From the IMG/VR virus record IMGVR_UViG_3300018411_000022, positions 1-64,000 of that record: a DNA stretch of 64,000 nucleotides, one strand, 5' to 3'. Numbering within the stretch: the first letter of the stretch is position 1; each line of letters begins with the position of its first letter. This document shows, in pieces, positions 32,747-41,178 of the stretch. Below the pieces are notes generated by a model, which did not search any database, was not told the origin of the DNA, and worked only from the letters and a program-made list of their open reading frames with translations. The translations under genes were made by a program, and so were the position numbers. Source of the DNA: a virus.

Positions 32747-33922
32747 ATGAATGAAGAACTGGAAATTCCAGATCTCGGGACTGAAGAAGAACAGCTCGCC
32801 GCCCTTGAAGCCATCACCTTGGACATCGATGGCTTTTTGAACGGGGTTCAGGAAGCTGGCGGTGTATCGCGTGCGATGGCCGAGAAAGCTTCTCACCTGT
32901 TGCCAGAAGAAACCAACTACGCTTACTACAGCCAAACTCCCACCCAGACTAACCTTAAGGTGACGCTGGAGGCAATTGATGTTAAGTCTGCGTTACTGAT
33001 CGCTGGTGCGGTTGCAGCTGTCGCGGTACTGGCCATCAAGGTGTTTCAGTACATCAAAAAGAGTCGTGAGAAAATCGGCTTCACCATCAAAGTCATCAGT
33101 GGCTACGTGGATTCGATTGAACGCTGCCTTAAGGTGGCTGACCAATTGGAAAGTAAATTGGGGCCTGAAGCCAAGAAAGAACTGGCCGACCAAACCAAAG
33201 AACTTCAGGATTTCTACAGCAAAGCCATCGGTCAATCATACAGTCCGTTTGCTGCAGACATTCTGTCCAATGGGGTTATCGCTCATGCGTTGGCCGATGC
33301 TCACGGGGATGCCAAGTCCTTGTTTGAGAAGGTGGAGAAATCTGTCAAGTTGATGGAAGCGCTTATTTACGGTACTACACGAGAGGTGGATGCCAGTCTA
33401 CTGATCGATCCGTCTGACATGTCGCTCCCTGACAAACTCAAAAAGATCCACCCCACTTCGGCTGATAAAGCAGGTTCTGCGATGGCTGAGATTGCTCAGA
33501 AGTTGGCTGAGACAAACAAGATCCAGATCCCGTTCAAAGGTGACTTGGAAGACTTCTTCCACAAGCACAAGAAGTACACGGGTAGCGACTCTAAGGTGTA
33601 TGGTAAGGGTTTTCCCCAAACCACACAGCTCGAAGAGAAGATGGAGAAACTCGAAGCACAGATGGCTAAGAAGAAAGACATCGATCCTGAACTGCGCAAT
33701 CAGATCAATAAGGTGTCTTACTCCATTCGCGCAGGCGTCCAACAGCTCATGGGTTATACACGCATGATCTCGGCAGCGGCCAGTGTGTCGCGTACTTTCT
33801 GGTTGAATGTGGAAAAGTACTCAGCAGCCAAACTGCGCCGAGTAGCAGCTGTAGCGGTACAAAGCGACAACCAAGAAGTCAAAGAAGCATTGCACCAAGC
33901 TTCTAAGATCAAACTGAGTTGA
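32747..33922 (+). CDS. probable inner-head/internal virion protein, 391 aa
   Basis: GGAG upstream of the ATG. An acidic N-terminal ~75 residues is followed by VTLEAIDVKS, then a hydrophobic segment (SALLIAGAVAAVAVLAIKVF) and basic YIKKSREK. Long coiled-coil regions follow to the end (LEEKMEKLEAQMAKKKD). An acidic propeptide, a short LEA/SxE site and an amphipathic or hydrophobic helix is the plan of internal head proteins cut by the phage prohead protease. The gene at 41179 follows the same plan. Assignment is by architecture, not sequence match. Confidence 0.5.
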   Translation: MNEELEIPDLGTEEEQLAALEAITLDIDGFLNGVQEAGGVSRAMAEKASHLLPEETNYAYYSQTPTQTNLKVTLEAIDVKSALLIAGAVAAVAVLAIKVFQYIKKSREKIGFTIKVISGYVDSIERCLKVADQLESKLGPEAKKELADQTKELQDFYSKAIGQSYSPFAADILSNGVIAHALADAHGDAKSLFEKVEKSVKLMEALIYGTTREVDASLLIDPSDMSLPDKLKKIHPTSADKAGSAMAEIAQKLAETNKIQIPFKGDLEDFFHKHKKYTGSDSKVYGKGFPQTTQLEEKMEKLEAQMAKKKDIDPELRNQINKVSYSIRAGVQQLMGYTRMISAAASVSRTFWLNVEKYSAAKLRRVAAVAVQSDNQEVKEALHQASKIKLS

Positions 33923-33933
33923 CGGCATAAAAG

Positions 33934-33964
33934 TACAGGGAGGCTCACGCCTCCCTGTATGCCG
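33934..33964. terminator. bidirectional terminator, one of two identical copies
   Basis: TACAGGGAGGC/GCCTCCCTGTA perfect 11-bp stem with a TCAC loop, preceded by CGGCATAAAAG and followed by TGCCG. All 31 bases recur exactly at 49587-49617. It lies between convergent genes. Confidence 0.85.
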
Positions 33965-33965
33965 C

Positions 33966-36875
33966 TTATGCGTTGGTGTGACGTAGGAAGCTGATGGTGA
34001 CATCATCCACCACTGAGTAGGTACCGTCGGCCAATGCCTGTAGCTTTTTGCGAATGCCAAAGCGTGCAGACTGATCGACCAGTGTTACCACCCGGTAGTT
34101 ACTGGAACCGCCCAACCCCGACACCATCGCCGTAATCACTTGGTCCTTAGCAGACGCAATGATTCGGTTTTCGATGTCGATACAACGAACCGTATCCCGT
34201 TTGAACTCGTCGGCCAGAATCTCCAAGATACTGGTTTCGATAGAGGCTCGCAACGGAAGATCTTCATACCCACTCTTGGTCATGTACAGCTCAATGTGAA
34301 GCGCCTGCTCAACCTCCAAGCGAATCTCAAAGCCTTCCAAGACCAGCGCATCCACATAACCTGTGGTTCGTTGTGGATAGAAGTACAGGTCGGTCAGTTC
34401 CAGCATCTTCTTCGATGCCATGGCGATATCGTTTTCCAACCACCCAACCACCGTATTCGGAATGGAGCGGGTATAGGTCAACGTGGTTTCATCGTCGGCA
34501 AAGTAGTAAAGACCATCCACCAGGAACAGATCCACTTGACGCACCACTTTACGCGGACTGGCTACAATGGGTTGTCCATTACTGTCCAGTACCAAATCAC
34601 CTTTACGGTGTGCGTACTGAGGCTCGCCATTAACCAACACCGGGTCTCCGATATTGTGGAGGATCTCGAAATCCGGTTGACCATCTACCATGCGAATAAC
34701 GTAACTGCCAGTGACAGGATCACGGCGGTATTGCGTGGCTTTGTACAAGGCCGGTACATCCGTCTCGTATGTCAGGTAGCCTTCACTACCTACCACGCTA
34801 CGACCATTGGTCCACAAGCGATCCAGCGAATAACCCAAAACAAAATTGAGTTCTTCTTGGATAATCGCATAGTGACTGGTCGGTACCAAGGTGGTGTCCG
34901 TCAACTTATCCATGTCAGTGAACTGCATGTCTTGCGTTTGGTAGTTACTCACCCCATAGACCAATGTGAACTTGTCTTTGAGACGAATACCGCAAGGCTG
35001 GACTTGTCCGAAGATAGTGAAGTTCGTTACGATCAGGTGATGCTCTTCATCCAGATCGTACTGCGTTTCCACCAAGAACTCATACGCAGCTTCACCGGTT
35101 TCCTCGTTTACGTACAACAGCGACCCGGCCAACGATGCTCGACCGTTTTCACTCGGTGCCTCAAAACTCAAGACCACGTGACGCTGTTCCAGATCCAGCT
35201 CTTTATAAACAGGGCCTGAACGAGTTGTCACCACCACACGGTAACCCGCAGCCACTTTTTCAATGGCGTACGAGTCGGTTGCAACCACCAACCCAAGCGT
35301 CGGATTCTCCTCCACAAACGCTTTGGAGGTGATGTCTGGACTATCCAAGTGATAAGCCCGTACATCAAAGTAATCACCGACCAAACCCCAGACGTAGTAG
35401 AACGGCGACCAGAGGTAGTTCTTTCCACTGACTTCTTGGGTGAACAGATCAGTAACACGCAGCGCTTCGAGTCCTTGGATGGTCGCTTCCGGCATGATGG
35501 TCAACAACGAATCGGTGTTACGGTACAACACTTTAGGTGTCAGGGTCAGCCGTTTGTTGTTGTCATACACACCGTGGAGATTACGAATCTCATCGGCCGT
35601 GCATTGAAGCATCCCCATAGTGGAAGCCATTCCCGTATAGACACTGAGGTCCTCAGGGGTGGGGAGTGTACGTGTAGCCAAGATCTGGCGTTGAGTGACG
35701 TAGTCAGTATTGACCACGGCGCTGAAACCGGCGTTCTCCAAGGTCGCGCCCAACTGAACACTGGTGATTGGTAGTTGTTGTTCACGCAAAGCCGTACTGA
35801 TCAGACGTTCCCGCACTTGATCAAAGGTCATGCTGTTGGTACCGCCCGCTACTGTCGCTTCCGAATACACCGAGATGGCGTTGAAAGTCTTCAGCGGCGC
35901 CACGTAACGACCATCGTCGTCATTGTCGTAGTCCAACCACATCGCGTTGTAGGCATTCGGTGGGTAGTTATTGAGGATCAGGTTGATCTCGCCATTGGTG
36001 CTGTAGATCTCAACCCGCAGCTCACGAGTGACCATCCCGTTGGCTTGGTACACAAGAGGGATGCTCACACGAACCGATTGCTCGTACACCTTCAGAACAG
36101 CCGTGGGGGTGTTGACATCAAAGACCTGGGCGCTGTGGGTGGTTTGCATCTCCTCCCACTCACCGTTCTCCAACGACCGATAAACCCTAGCAAAATGGAA
36201 CTGGCCGGAGAAGGTATACGTGGCTTCCGTCAAAGTACCCATGGACACTTTGGGGTAGTAGATCTCAGAACTCAATTGCAACACCGGAATCTGGATGCAG
36301 ATGAACACAGTACCGTCGATGTTGACGATCTCATGTTCCACCACGTTTGTTTCCAGACTCATGAACGGTGACTTGCGGCTGACATCATGTAACACGTTCA
36401 AACCGCCGTGACTCATCACCCGTAGTTCGATTGGGTATTGCATCATGAAGCTGTAACCGGCGACCGTGAACGTGGTGTGGCGAGGAATCACCAACTTACG
36501 GGTGTTGGTCAATTCGGTCTGAACAGCCTTGGCCTTTACTTCCTCAAGACTCAGCAACATCACCATGGTAGTGGACGACGGATTACCAAAGCGACCCAAG
36601 AAATCCTTATCCGACATGTGCATGTAGATTTCGTCTTCATCTTGTGCCATCACCCCGTATTGTTTACGGCTGTAATCGGCAAAGCAAGACATCGCAGCTG
36701 ATGCGTTGACCGCACTGGCTTCCAAGAGGAACATGAACGGGTTGGTGGGATCAACAATCAGGCGAGTACCTGTATTGACTTCTTCCAACACATCCAGTGC
36801 CACTTGGCAGATGGCTGAAGGATTGAATCGAACCAAGTCGATCTGGGCCTTCATCTCTTCAATGGACAGTGGCAT
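33966..36875 (-). CDS. large virion structural protein, possibly baseplate-related, 969 aa
   Basis: The largest gene in the window. ATG preceded by AAGGGGG. A helical N-terminus (MPLSIEEMKAQIDLVRFNPS) is followed by a long beta-rich chain with repeated Tyr/Thr/Val-rich segments, and a helical end. Size, composition and its place at the end of a three-gene minus-strand unit among virion genes indicate a structural component, perhaps baseplate or tail. No specific family is recognised with confidence. Confidence 0.6.
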   Translation of the reverse strand: MPLSIEEMKAQIDLVRFNPSAICQVALDVLEEVNTGTRLIVDPTNPFMFLLEASAVNASAAMSCFADYSRKQYGVMAQDEDEIYMHMSDKDFLGRFGNPSSTTMVMLLSLEEVKAKAVQTELTNTRKLVIPRHTTFTVAGYSFMMQYPIELRVMSHGGLNVLHDVSRKSPFMSLETNVVEHEIVNIDGTVFICIQIPVLQLSSEIYYPKVSMGTLTEATYTFSGQFHFARVYRSLENGEWEEMQTTHSAQVFDVNTPTAVLKVYEQSVRVSIPLVYQANGMVTRELRVEIYSTNGEINLILNNYPPNAYNAMWLDYDNDDDGRYVAPLKTFNAISVYSEATVAGGTNSMTFDQVRERLISTALREQQLPITSVQLGATLENAGFSAVVNTDYVTQRQILATRTLPTPEDLSVYTGMASTMGMLQCTADEIRNLHGVYDNNKRLTLTPKVLYRNTDSLLTIMPEATIQGLEALRVTDLFTQEVSGKNYLWSPFYYVWGLVGDYFDVRAYHLDSPDITSKAFVEENPTLGLVVATDSYAIEKVAAGYRVVVTTRSGPVYKELDLEQRHVVLSFEAPSENGRASLAGSLLYVNEETGEAAYEFLVETQYDLDEEHHLIVTNFTIFGQVQPCGIRLKDKFTLVYGVSNYQTQDMQFTDMDKLTDTTLVPTSHYAIIQEELNFVLGYSLDRLWTNGRSVVGSEGYLTYETDVPALYKATQYRRDPVTGSYVIRMVDGQPDFEILHNIGDPVLVNGEPQYAHRKGDLVLDSNGQPIVASPRKVVRQVDLFLVDGLYYFADDETTLTYTRSIPNTVVGWLENDIAMASKKMLELTDLYFYPQRTTGYVDALVLEGFEIRLEVEQALHIELYMTKSGYEDLPLRASIETSILEILADEFKRDTVRCIDIENRIIASAKDQVITAMVSGLGGSSNYRVVTLVDQSARFGIRKKLQALADGTYSVVDDVTISFLRHTNA

Positions 36876-36889
36876 TGTAGCCCCCTTAA

Positions 36890-37291
36890 TTAGTTAATGT
36901 GTTCAGGCAACTCGACGTATAGACCAAACTTACACGCCACCAACAATTGAGCTACCGCAGTCCCTAAATTTTCCCCGGTGTGAGCAAACCCGCTTTTACT
37001 GACCCGCGCAGAACCACACTCCCATTCCACACCCACCCGATGCTCAATCATCAGTTGGAGGATGATGGACTTAAGACGTTGTGGCGCCCACTGAACATAA
37101 TGGTTGAAGTGATGGGGTTCGGTGCACTCGTCCTCATCCGGATCGGGTTCGTCCATCGTCATGTAGTTATCATCTTCGTGATAACGAATCTTTCCAACAC
37201 CATACATCGGTTCGGTCCAATCCAACGCCATGGCAAGCGCATAATCGAGTTTCAGCCCGGTGAGGTTCAAGGAACGGTACTTACGGGTCAT
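36890..37291 (-). CDS. NinX/DUF2591-like protein, 133 aa
   Basis: SD GGAG. Conserved pieces match the DUF2591 family: LTGLKLDYALAMALDW at the start, and FAHTGENLGTAVAQLLVACK, then FG and VELP at the end, corresponding to the family's (G)..L.AAMR..V.S.FG..V.VP ending. DUF2591/NinX proteins occur widely in temperate and virulent phages and their function is not established. The middle carries an acidic stretch (DEPDPDEDECTEP). Sits between two structural genes with short spacers. Confidence 0.6.
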   Translation of the reverse strand: MTRKYRSLNLTGLKLDYALAMALDWTEPMYGVGKIRYHEDDNYMTMDEPDPDEDECTEPHHFNHYVQWAPQRLKSIILQLMIEHRVGVEWECGSARVSKSGFAHTGENLGTAVAQLLVACKFGLYVELPEHIN

Positions 37292-37309
37292 AACGGTAAC
37301 TCCAAAACG

Positions 37310-38434
37310 TTACATCTTTAAGGGGTCGATCTCAGAGTATTTGTCTGAGTTCAATGATTCAACACCAAAACTGAATCGGTTTTCATATTCGGTGTACAAC
37401 TCTTTCGGCACCCACCATTCCAACTCGTGGGTTTCTGGGTCAATGTAGGGATAACCCCGGTAGTTGAAATAGTCCAACTCGTCGGCAGAGACTTTGCGAT
37501 AGTACCGTTCACGATCACTCGCTTTGCCTTTCATCTTACCGTTGAAGATAGCCACCACCGCATTGAACTCGGAGATGATAATGGGGTCGTTGTAATCAGC
37601 CCCCATGGCTTTGAATCGAATGTTGAGCTGATCGTTGTCGCCGATGTACACCCCTTCGTTAGTGAAGTTAAAGGCATTACCCAATGGGCTGTTCAACGGA
37701 AACGCAGCGCCACAACACGCAATCTTTTGAACGTACTGTCGTTTGTAATCCAGAATCAAACGGTAAATCCGAGTCTGGTAATCAACGCGACGCTCCACAA
37801 TGTTCTCAGGGTATGGAACCATTACGCCTTGGTAAACCGAGGACATATAGTGGAGCCATACGAAAAACAGCAATGATATAGGGTCGCCTTCAATATTCTT
37901 GAAGGTCGCGTTGAGTTCATACGTCTCAAAGAAACGCGAGTGACCATCAACTATACTCCAAGATTCTTGGAATAGACCCGGTGTAGAGGTGAAAGTCTCG
38001 ACACCTACATCTGGCCAACCACTGAGGGAGATCAGATTGTTGCTAAGTAGCGGTATGAAAGCGCTGTCCTGATCAATCAGCGGACATGCCAACGGGACAC
38101 CACTGCCACCTAGGGTGGGGTCATCGAACTTAGCCGGACTCCCAAGGTAAGGGTCTAGTATCATGCGAATGGCTCGCTGTAACGTATTCACACCACCACC
38201 ATTACCATCGAGTAGTGGGGTCAGGACACGGATCGGCGAGATGTTATCGTATGTTAGGTTGAGATTAGGCCGCGTAAAAAAGGTCAGACCTACATTGTCT
38301 TTGTTGTTCGGAACAGGGTTACCATACCCACGGTGGTTAATCCCATAAAGCGTGTTCAACGCCGCTTGGGAGATATCGCCTCGACCAACCGACCGTGAGA
38401 TCTGTCCTAAGACATCCTTAATCGTTTTGCTCAT
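37310..38434 (-). CDS. probable virion structural protein, 374 aa
   Basis: The start at 38434 (MSKTIKDVLGQISRSVG) has GAAGGTG upstream; the longer reading from 38458 crosses the SD palindrome and is rejected. A soluble protein rich in Asn, Tyr and Pro, with no enzyme motif. First gene of the minus-strand unit ending in the 969-aa protein, and divergent from 38461 with only 26 bases between starts. Structural role inferred from context. Confidence 0.6.
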   Translation of the reverse strand: MSKTIKDVLGQISRSVGRGDISQAALNTLYGINHRGYGNPVPNNKDNVGLTFFTRPNLNLTYDNISPIRVLTPLLDGNGGGVNTLQRAIRMILDPYLGSPAKFDDPTLGGSGVPLACPLIDQDSAFIPLLSNNLISLSGWPDVGVETFTSTPGLFQESWSIVDGHSRFFETYELNATFKNIEGDPISLLFFVWLHYMSSVYQGVMVPYPENIVERRVDYQTRIYRLILDYKRQYVQKIACCGAAFPLNSPLGNAFNFTNEGVYIGDNDQLNIRFKAMGADYNDPIIISEFNAVVAIFNGKMKGKASDRERYYRKVSADELDYFNYRGYPYIDPETHELEWWVPKELYTEYENRFSFGVESLNSDKYSEIDPLKM

Positions 38435-38440
38435 GAAACA

Positions 38441-38450
38441 CCTTCGAAGG
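38441..38450. promoter_or_regulatory. palindromic double Shine-Dalgarno between divergent genes
   Basis: CCTTCGAAGG reads as an SD (GAAGG) on both strands. It serves the plus gene at 38461 and the minus gene starting at 38434. Confidence 0.6.
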
Positions 38451-38460
38451 ATTTTCAACT

Positions 38461-39618
38461 ATGATGAATGACGTCGTAACCGGTCTTGCGCTGGCCGGTA
38501 AACTGACGGAGGTTATGCGTAACAGCACCTCCGATTCGCTGATCGAGTACACCAAGCCCACCCGCGTTGAACCGCTGGTGCTGATGGATGCTCGGGTTAC
38601 CAAACTGGATGTCGCCCCAGATATCATGCAATCGCTGACGTCACTGTTCAGTGGTTATTACCTGCAGGCTGTGGCCCTGTCGGTGAACGTGGGTCGGGTA
38701 GATGTCGTCAAACTGCTCGACAAGCTGAACCCTCAACGCAGCGTCAAAGACAACGTAGCCAATGGTATCAGTGACGGTGTGTCCCTCGTCCTGGAAGACG
38801 CCCGTTCCTACAGCTTCCGTCTCCCGGTTCCGGGCAAGCCCACTGGACTGGAAAAGCTCGGCATTTCCATGGAAGCGGCTTCGGTGCGTGACATGGTGCG
38901 AAGTGCTGGTGCCGGTGAAGAAGTACCTGGTGGTGAAGAAACCATGGGTCTTGGTCGCGATACAGTTGCCTCGCTCCAAGACCTCACCAACCTGTCGGTC
39001 GGTAAGATGCTCGAAGTCCACATCGAGTCCGATGGCCAAAGAGCCACCTTCCCGATCAACGTCCGCCTGATTTGCACCGGCATTGGTTCCAGTGAACTGG
39101 TTCATATCTTATCGGTCGGCAGCAAGAAAATCAGTGTCAAGGAACGCTTCCATGCGTGGCGTGCAGGCCAACTCGAGTTCATCCGTGACCTCGTGATGTG
39201 CCAAGACCTGATCGATGCTCACAAGAAGACCCTGGCCAAAGACAACTCGGGTCTGTACGAGGAGATCCGCAAGCGTCGCCGTGGCAACAGCATTTCGGCA
39301 ATCTTCTCGGGTCAGCCGTCGGTGGCCACTGCCTCGAACCTGATCGTGATCGGTGCATCCACCGCCCGCGAACTGGAACGTAATGTCGGTGGGCGTCTGA
39401 AAGACCTGCGTGTACGCGACAAAGTCTTCAACGAAACCTACTGCATGATTCTCTGTGTGGTAGACCCGGACTACGAAATGGTTACCTTCTACCATCGGGG
39501 TATTGCTATTCCGACGGAGCTGTCGTTCAAGGAACTGAAAGTTTCCAACGGTAAGAAGGGCCCGGATGTGGCCGAGATCATGAAGGCCTACCAGATGGGC
39601 GCCAACCCCACGATTTGA
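38461..39618 (+). CDS. probable virion protein, 385 aa
   Basis: AAGGA upstream; two adjacent ATGs (38461, 38464). The protein has a central Gly/Glu-rich loop (SAGAGEEVPGGEETMGLG) and a folded C-terminal half with repeated hydrophobic strands. It starts the 38461-42468 plus-strand unit that leads to the inner-head-type protein, with close spacing throughout. No family recognised. Confidence 0.6.
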   Translation: MMNDVVTGLALAGKLTEVMRNSTSDSLIEYTKPTRVEPLVLMDARVTKLDVAPDIMQSLTSLFSGYYLQAVALSVNVGRVDVVKLLDKLNPQRSVKDNVANGISDGVSLVLEDARSYSFRLPVPGKPTGLEKLGISMEAASVRDMVRSAGAGEEVPGGEETMGLGRDTVASLQDLTNLSVGKMLEVHIESDGQRATFPINVRLICTGIGSSELVHILSVGSKKISVKERFHAWRAGQLEFIRDLVMCQDLIDAHKKTLAKDNSGLYEEIRKRRRGNSISAIFSGQPSVATASNLIVIGASTARELERNVGGRLKDLRVRDKVFNETYCMILCVVDPDYEMVTFYHRGIAIPTELSFKELKVSNGKKGPDVAEIMKAYQMGANPTI

Positions 39619-39630
39619 CCGGAGTCAACC

Positions 39631-40530
39631 ATGAAGATCCAAAAGTTCCTTTCTCTGATGCTCCCGACGTTCGAGCGCAGCCGTTTGACCGAGGAACTCT
39701 CGGTTCTGCGCGCAGAGGTCGAAGAGATCACCCTGCCTCCGTATCTCTCGGTTAAAGAGCATTACGGTCGCAGCAAGCTCCATGCCAAGCAGTGCCAAAA
39801 CTACGATCGCGAGTTCGCCAAAAAGATCTCCCCCAAGTTGGCTAATGCTAACTACCTCTACGCGGTATCTACCGTACTGGAAGGTCTGGGTGAGCGTCTG
39901 GACACTATCGAGAAGATGGTGAACAAGGCTTTCGCACAAGACGTAGGCTCCAGCGCCATCAGCTTCACGCGTGCCAACCTGATTCAGTACCTCGAGGTGG
40001 CTTCCTTTGCTTCGCGGTATGCTCGTCGACTGCTGCTCTGGACGCTGAGTGAAGAACAGGCTGAGGGTAAAACTGGCTTCACGTTGCCGAAGGCTATGTC
40101 CAAAGCCGAAGAGCGTTGGGTGTGGGATAACCGCGACAACTTCGCTCAGGCTTGTCGCATCCTTTACATCCCGACGCGTCAGCTGGAATCGAGCTTTGCT
40201 GCGATCCCGGACATGACCGTCACTGCTGACGAAGTCCCCATGGTTGAACAAACCCTGGGTGCGACCAAGACCGACCCGCTCGGCTTTGGTTTGATCCCGG
40301 TTCGTCTGAACCCGATCTACTACGTCCGCATGGCTGTGGCTGAATGGCAAGTCAGTCGCTATAAAGCGGCGTTGGAAGAGAAACGTGCACTCGAATACCG
40401 ACTGCTCGCTCTCAAAGAAGAACGTGAACCGGATGCTCGGCTCCAGCAGGAGATCGCCTACACCGAAGGGCGTCTGCAAAAGCTGAACAAGAAGGTGATG
40501 GACATGGAGAGCGACTACTATGACAATTAA
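39631..40530 (+). CDS. probable virion protein, helical, 299 aa
   Basis: CGGAG upstream. Helical protein starting MKIQKFLSLMLPTFERSRLT, with a long charged coiled-coil-like C-terminus (ALKEEREPDARLQQEIAYTE). It overlaps the next gene by 11 bases, so they are coupled. Conserved-looking codon use similar to the other virion genes. Function unknown. Confidence 0.6.
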   Translation: MKIQKFLSLMLPTFERSRLTEELSVLRAEVEEITLPPYLSVKEHYGRSKLHAKQCQNYDREFAKKISPKLANANYLYAVSTVLEGLGERLDTIEKMVNKAFAQDVGSSAISFTRANLIQYLEVASFASRYARRLLLWTLSEEQAEGKTGFTLPKAMSKAEERWVWDNRDNFAQACRILYIPTRQLESSFAAIPDMTVTADEVPMVEQTLGATKTDPLGFGLIPVRLNPIYYVRMAVAEWQVSRYKAALEEKRALEYRLLALKEEREPDARLQQEIAYTEGRLQKLNKKVMDMESDYYDN

Positions 40531-41092
40531 GTTGTCGGGCGCTCTTTACCCACGTGGCTTTCTCGTGGCTAATGGTGCAGGTGGTGTTGTCACCACACCC
40601 GGCAGCCGTGACGTAGATCGCATGATGGACCTCACCCTCACCGGCCGTGCCAACACCCAAGGCTTTTCCTTCTATCGGGAAGTTTTCCCAATAGCTATGG
40701 AGTTCTTTGGTAATTTCTCCCAGTTCCTCCACACTCAGAAAAATAACCCGTTCCTCTACGGTTATAACTATGAGTTTCTGCTGGATACGCTGAAGTTCAT
40801 CCAGACTGGATGCCGCAAGGTCTCCATTCACAACTGGAAGCCTTTGTTGGCTGAATGGGCCGAGGCCCGTTCTGAGCACAAGCAGCGCGCTAGTAGTGGC
40901 CAGCTGGGTGATGTCTTTAAGCCATTCATGGGTCGCCCAGGAGCCGAGGTCGTTGCCCTCTGGTGTTCCCACCCGAATGGTTTTGAAGATATGGTTATGA
41001 CGATCTGGTTGATGTTTGGTTCTTCTTTTGAGCCCGACACCACGGAATCGACAGCCAATCGGATCAAAAAGCTCAACCAGCTTTTCGCTTAA
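40520..41092 (+). CDS. probable virion protein, 190 aa
   Basis: Overlaps the previous gene by 11 bases with GGAG in it. Starts MTIKLSGALYPRGFLVANGA; rich in Phe/Trp, with no catalytic motif. Followed by an 86-base gap holding an imperfect inverted repeat (TTTTTCGCAC with GTGCGCAAAA) around TATTGTATGC, possibly promoter sequence for the abundant protein downstream. Confidence 0.6.
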   Translation: MTIKLSGALYPRGFLVANGAGGVVTTPGSRDVDRMMDLTLTGRANTQGFSFYREVFPIAMEFFGNFSQFLHTQKNNPFLYGYNYEFLLDTLKFIQTGCRKVSIHNWKPLLAEWAEARSEHKQRASSGQLGDVFKPFMGRPGAEVVALWCSHPNGFEDMVMTIWLMFGSSFEPDTTESTANRIKKLNQLFA

Positions 41093-41178
41093 ACATTTTT
41101 CGCACAATCAGTGTATTGTATGCACAAGTGCGCAAAACCTAGTCGCATGACTATCCTTAACGTTACGGAGTTTTACTC

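Noticed and set aside
33966-36875. Long plus-strand frames (e.g. 34140-35219) opposite the 969-aa gene
   Set aside because: They are shadow frames: composition (Gln/His/Arg/Val-rich) matches an antisense translation, starts lack SDs, and the minus frame is fully open with a proper SD.
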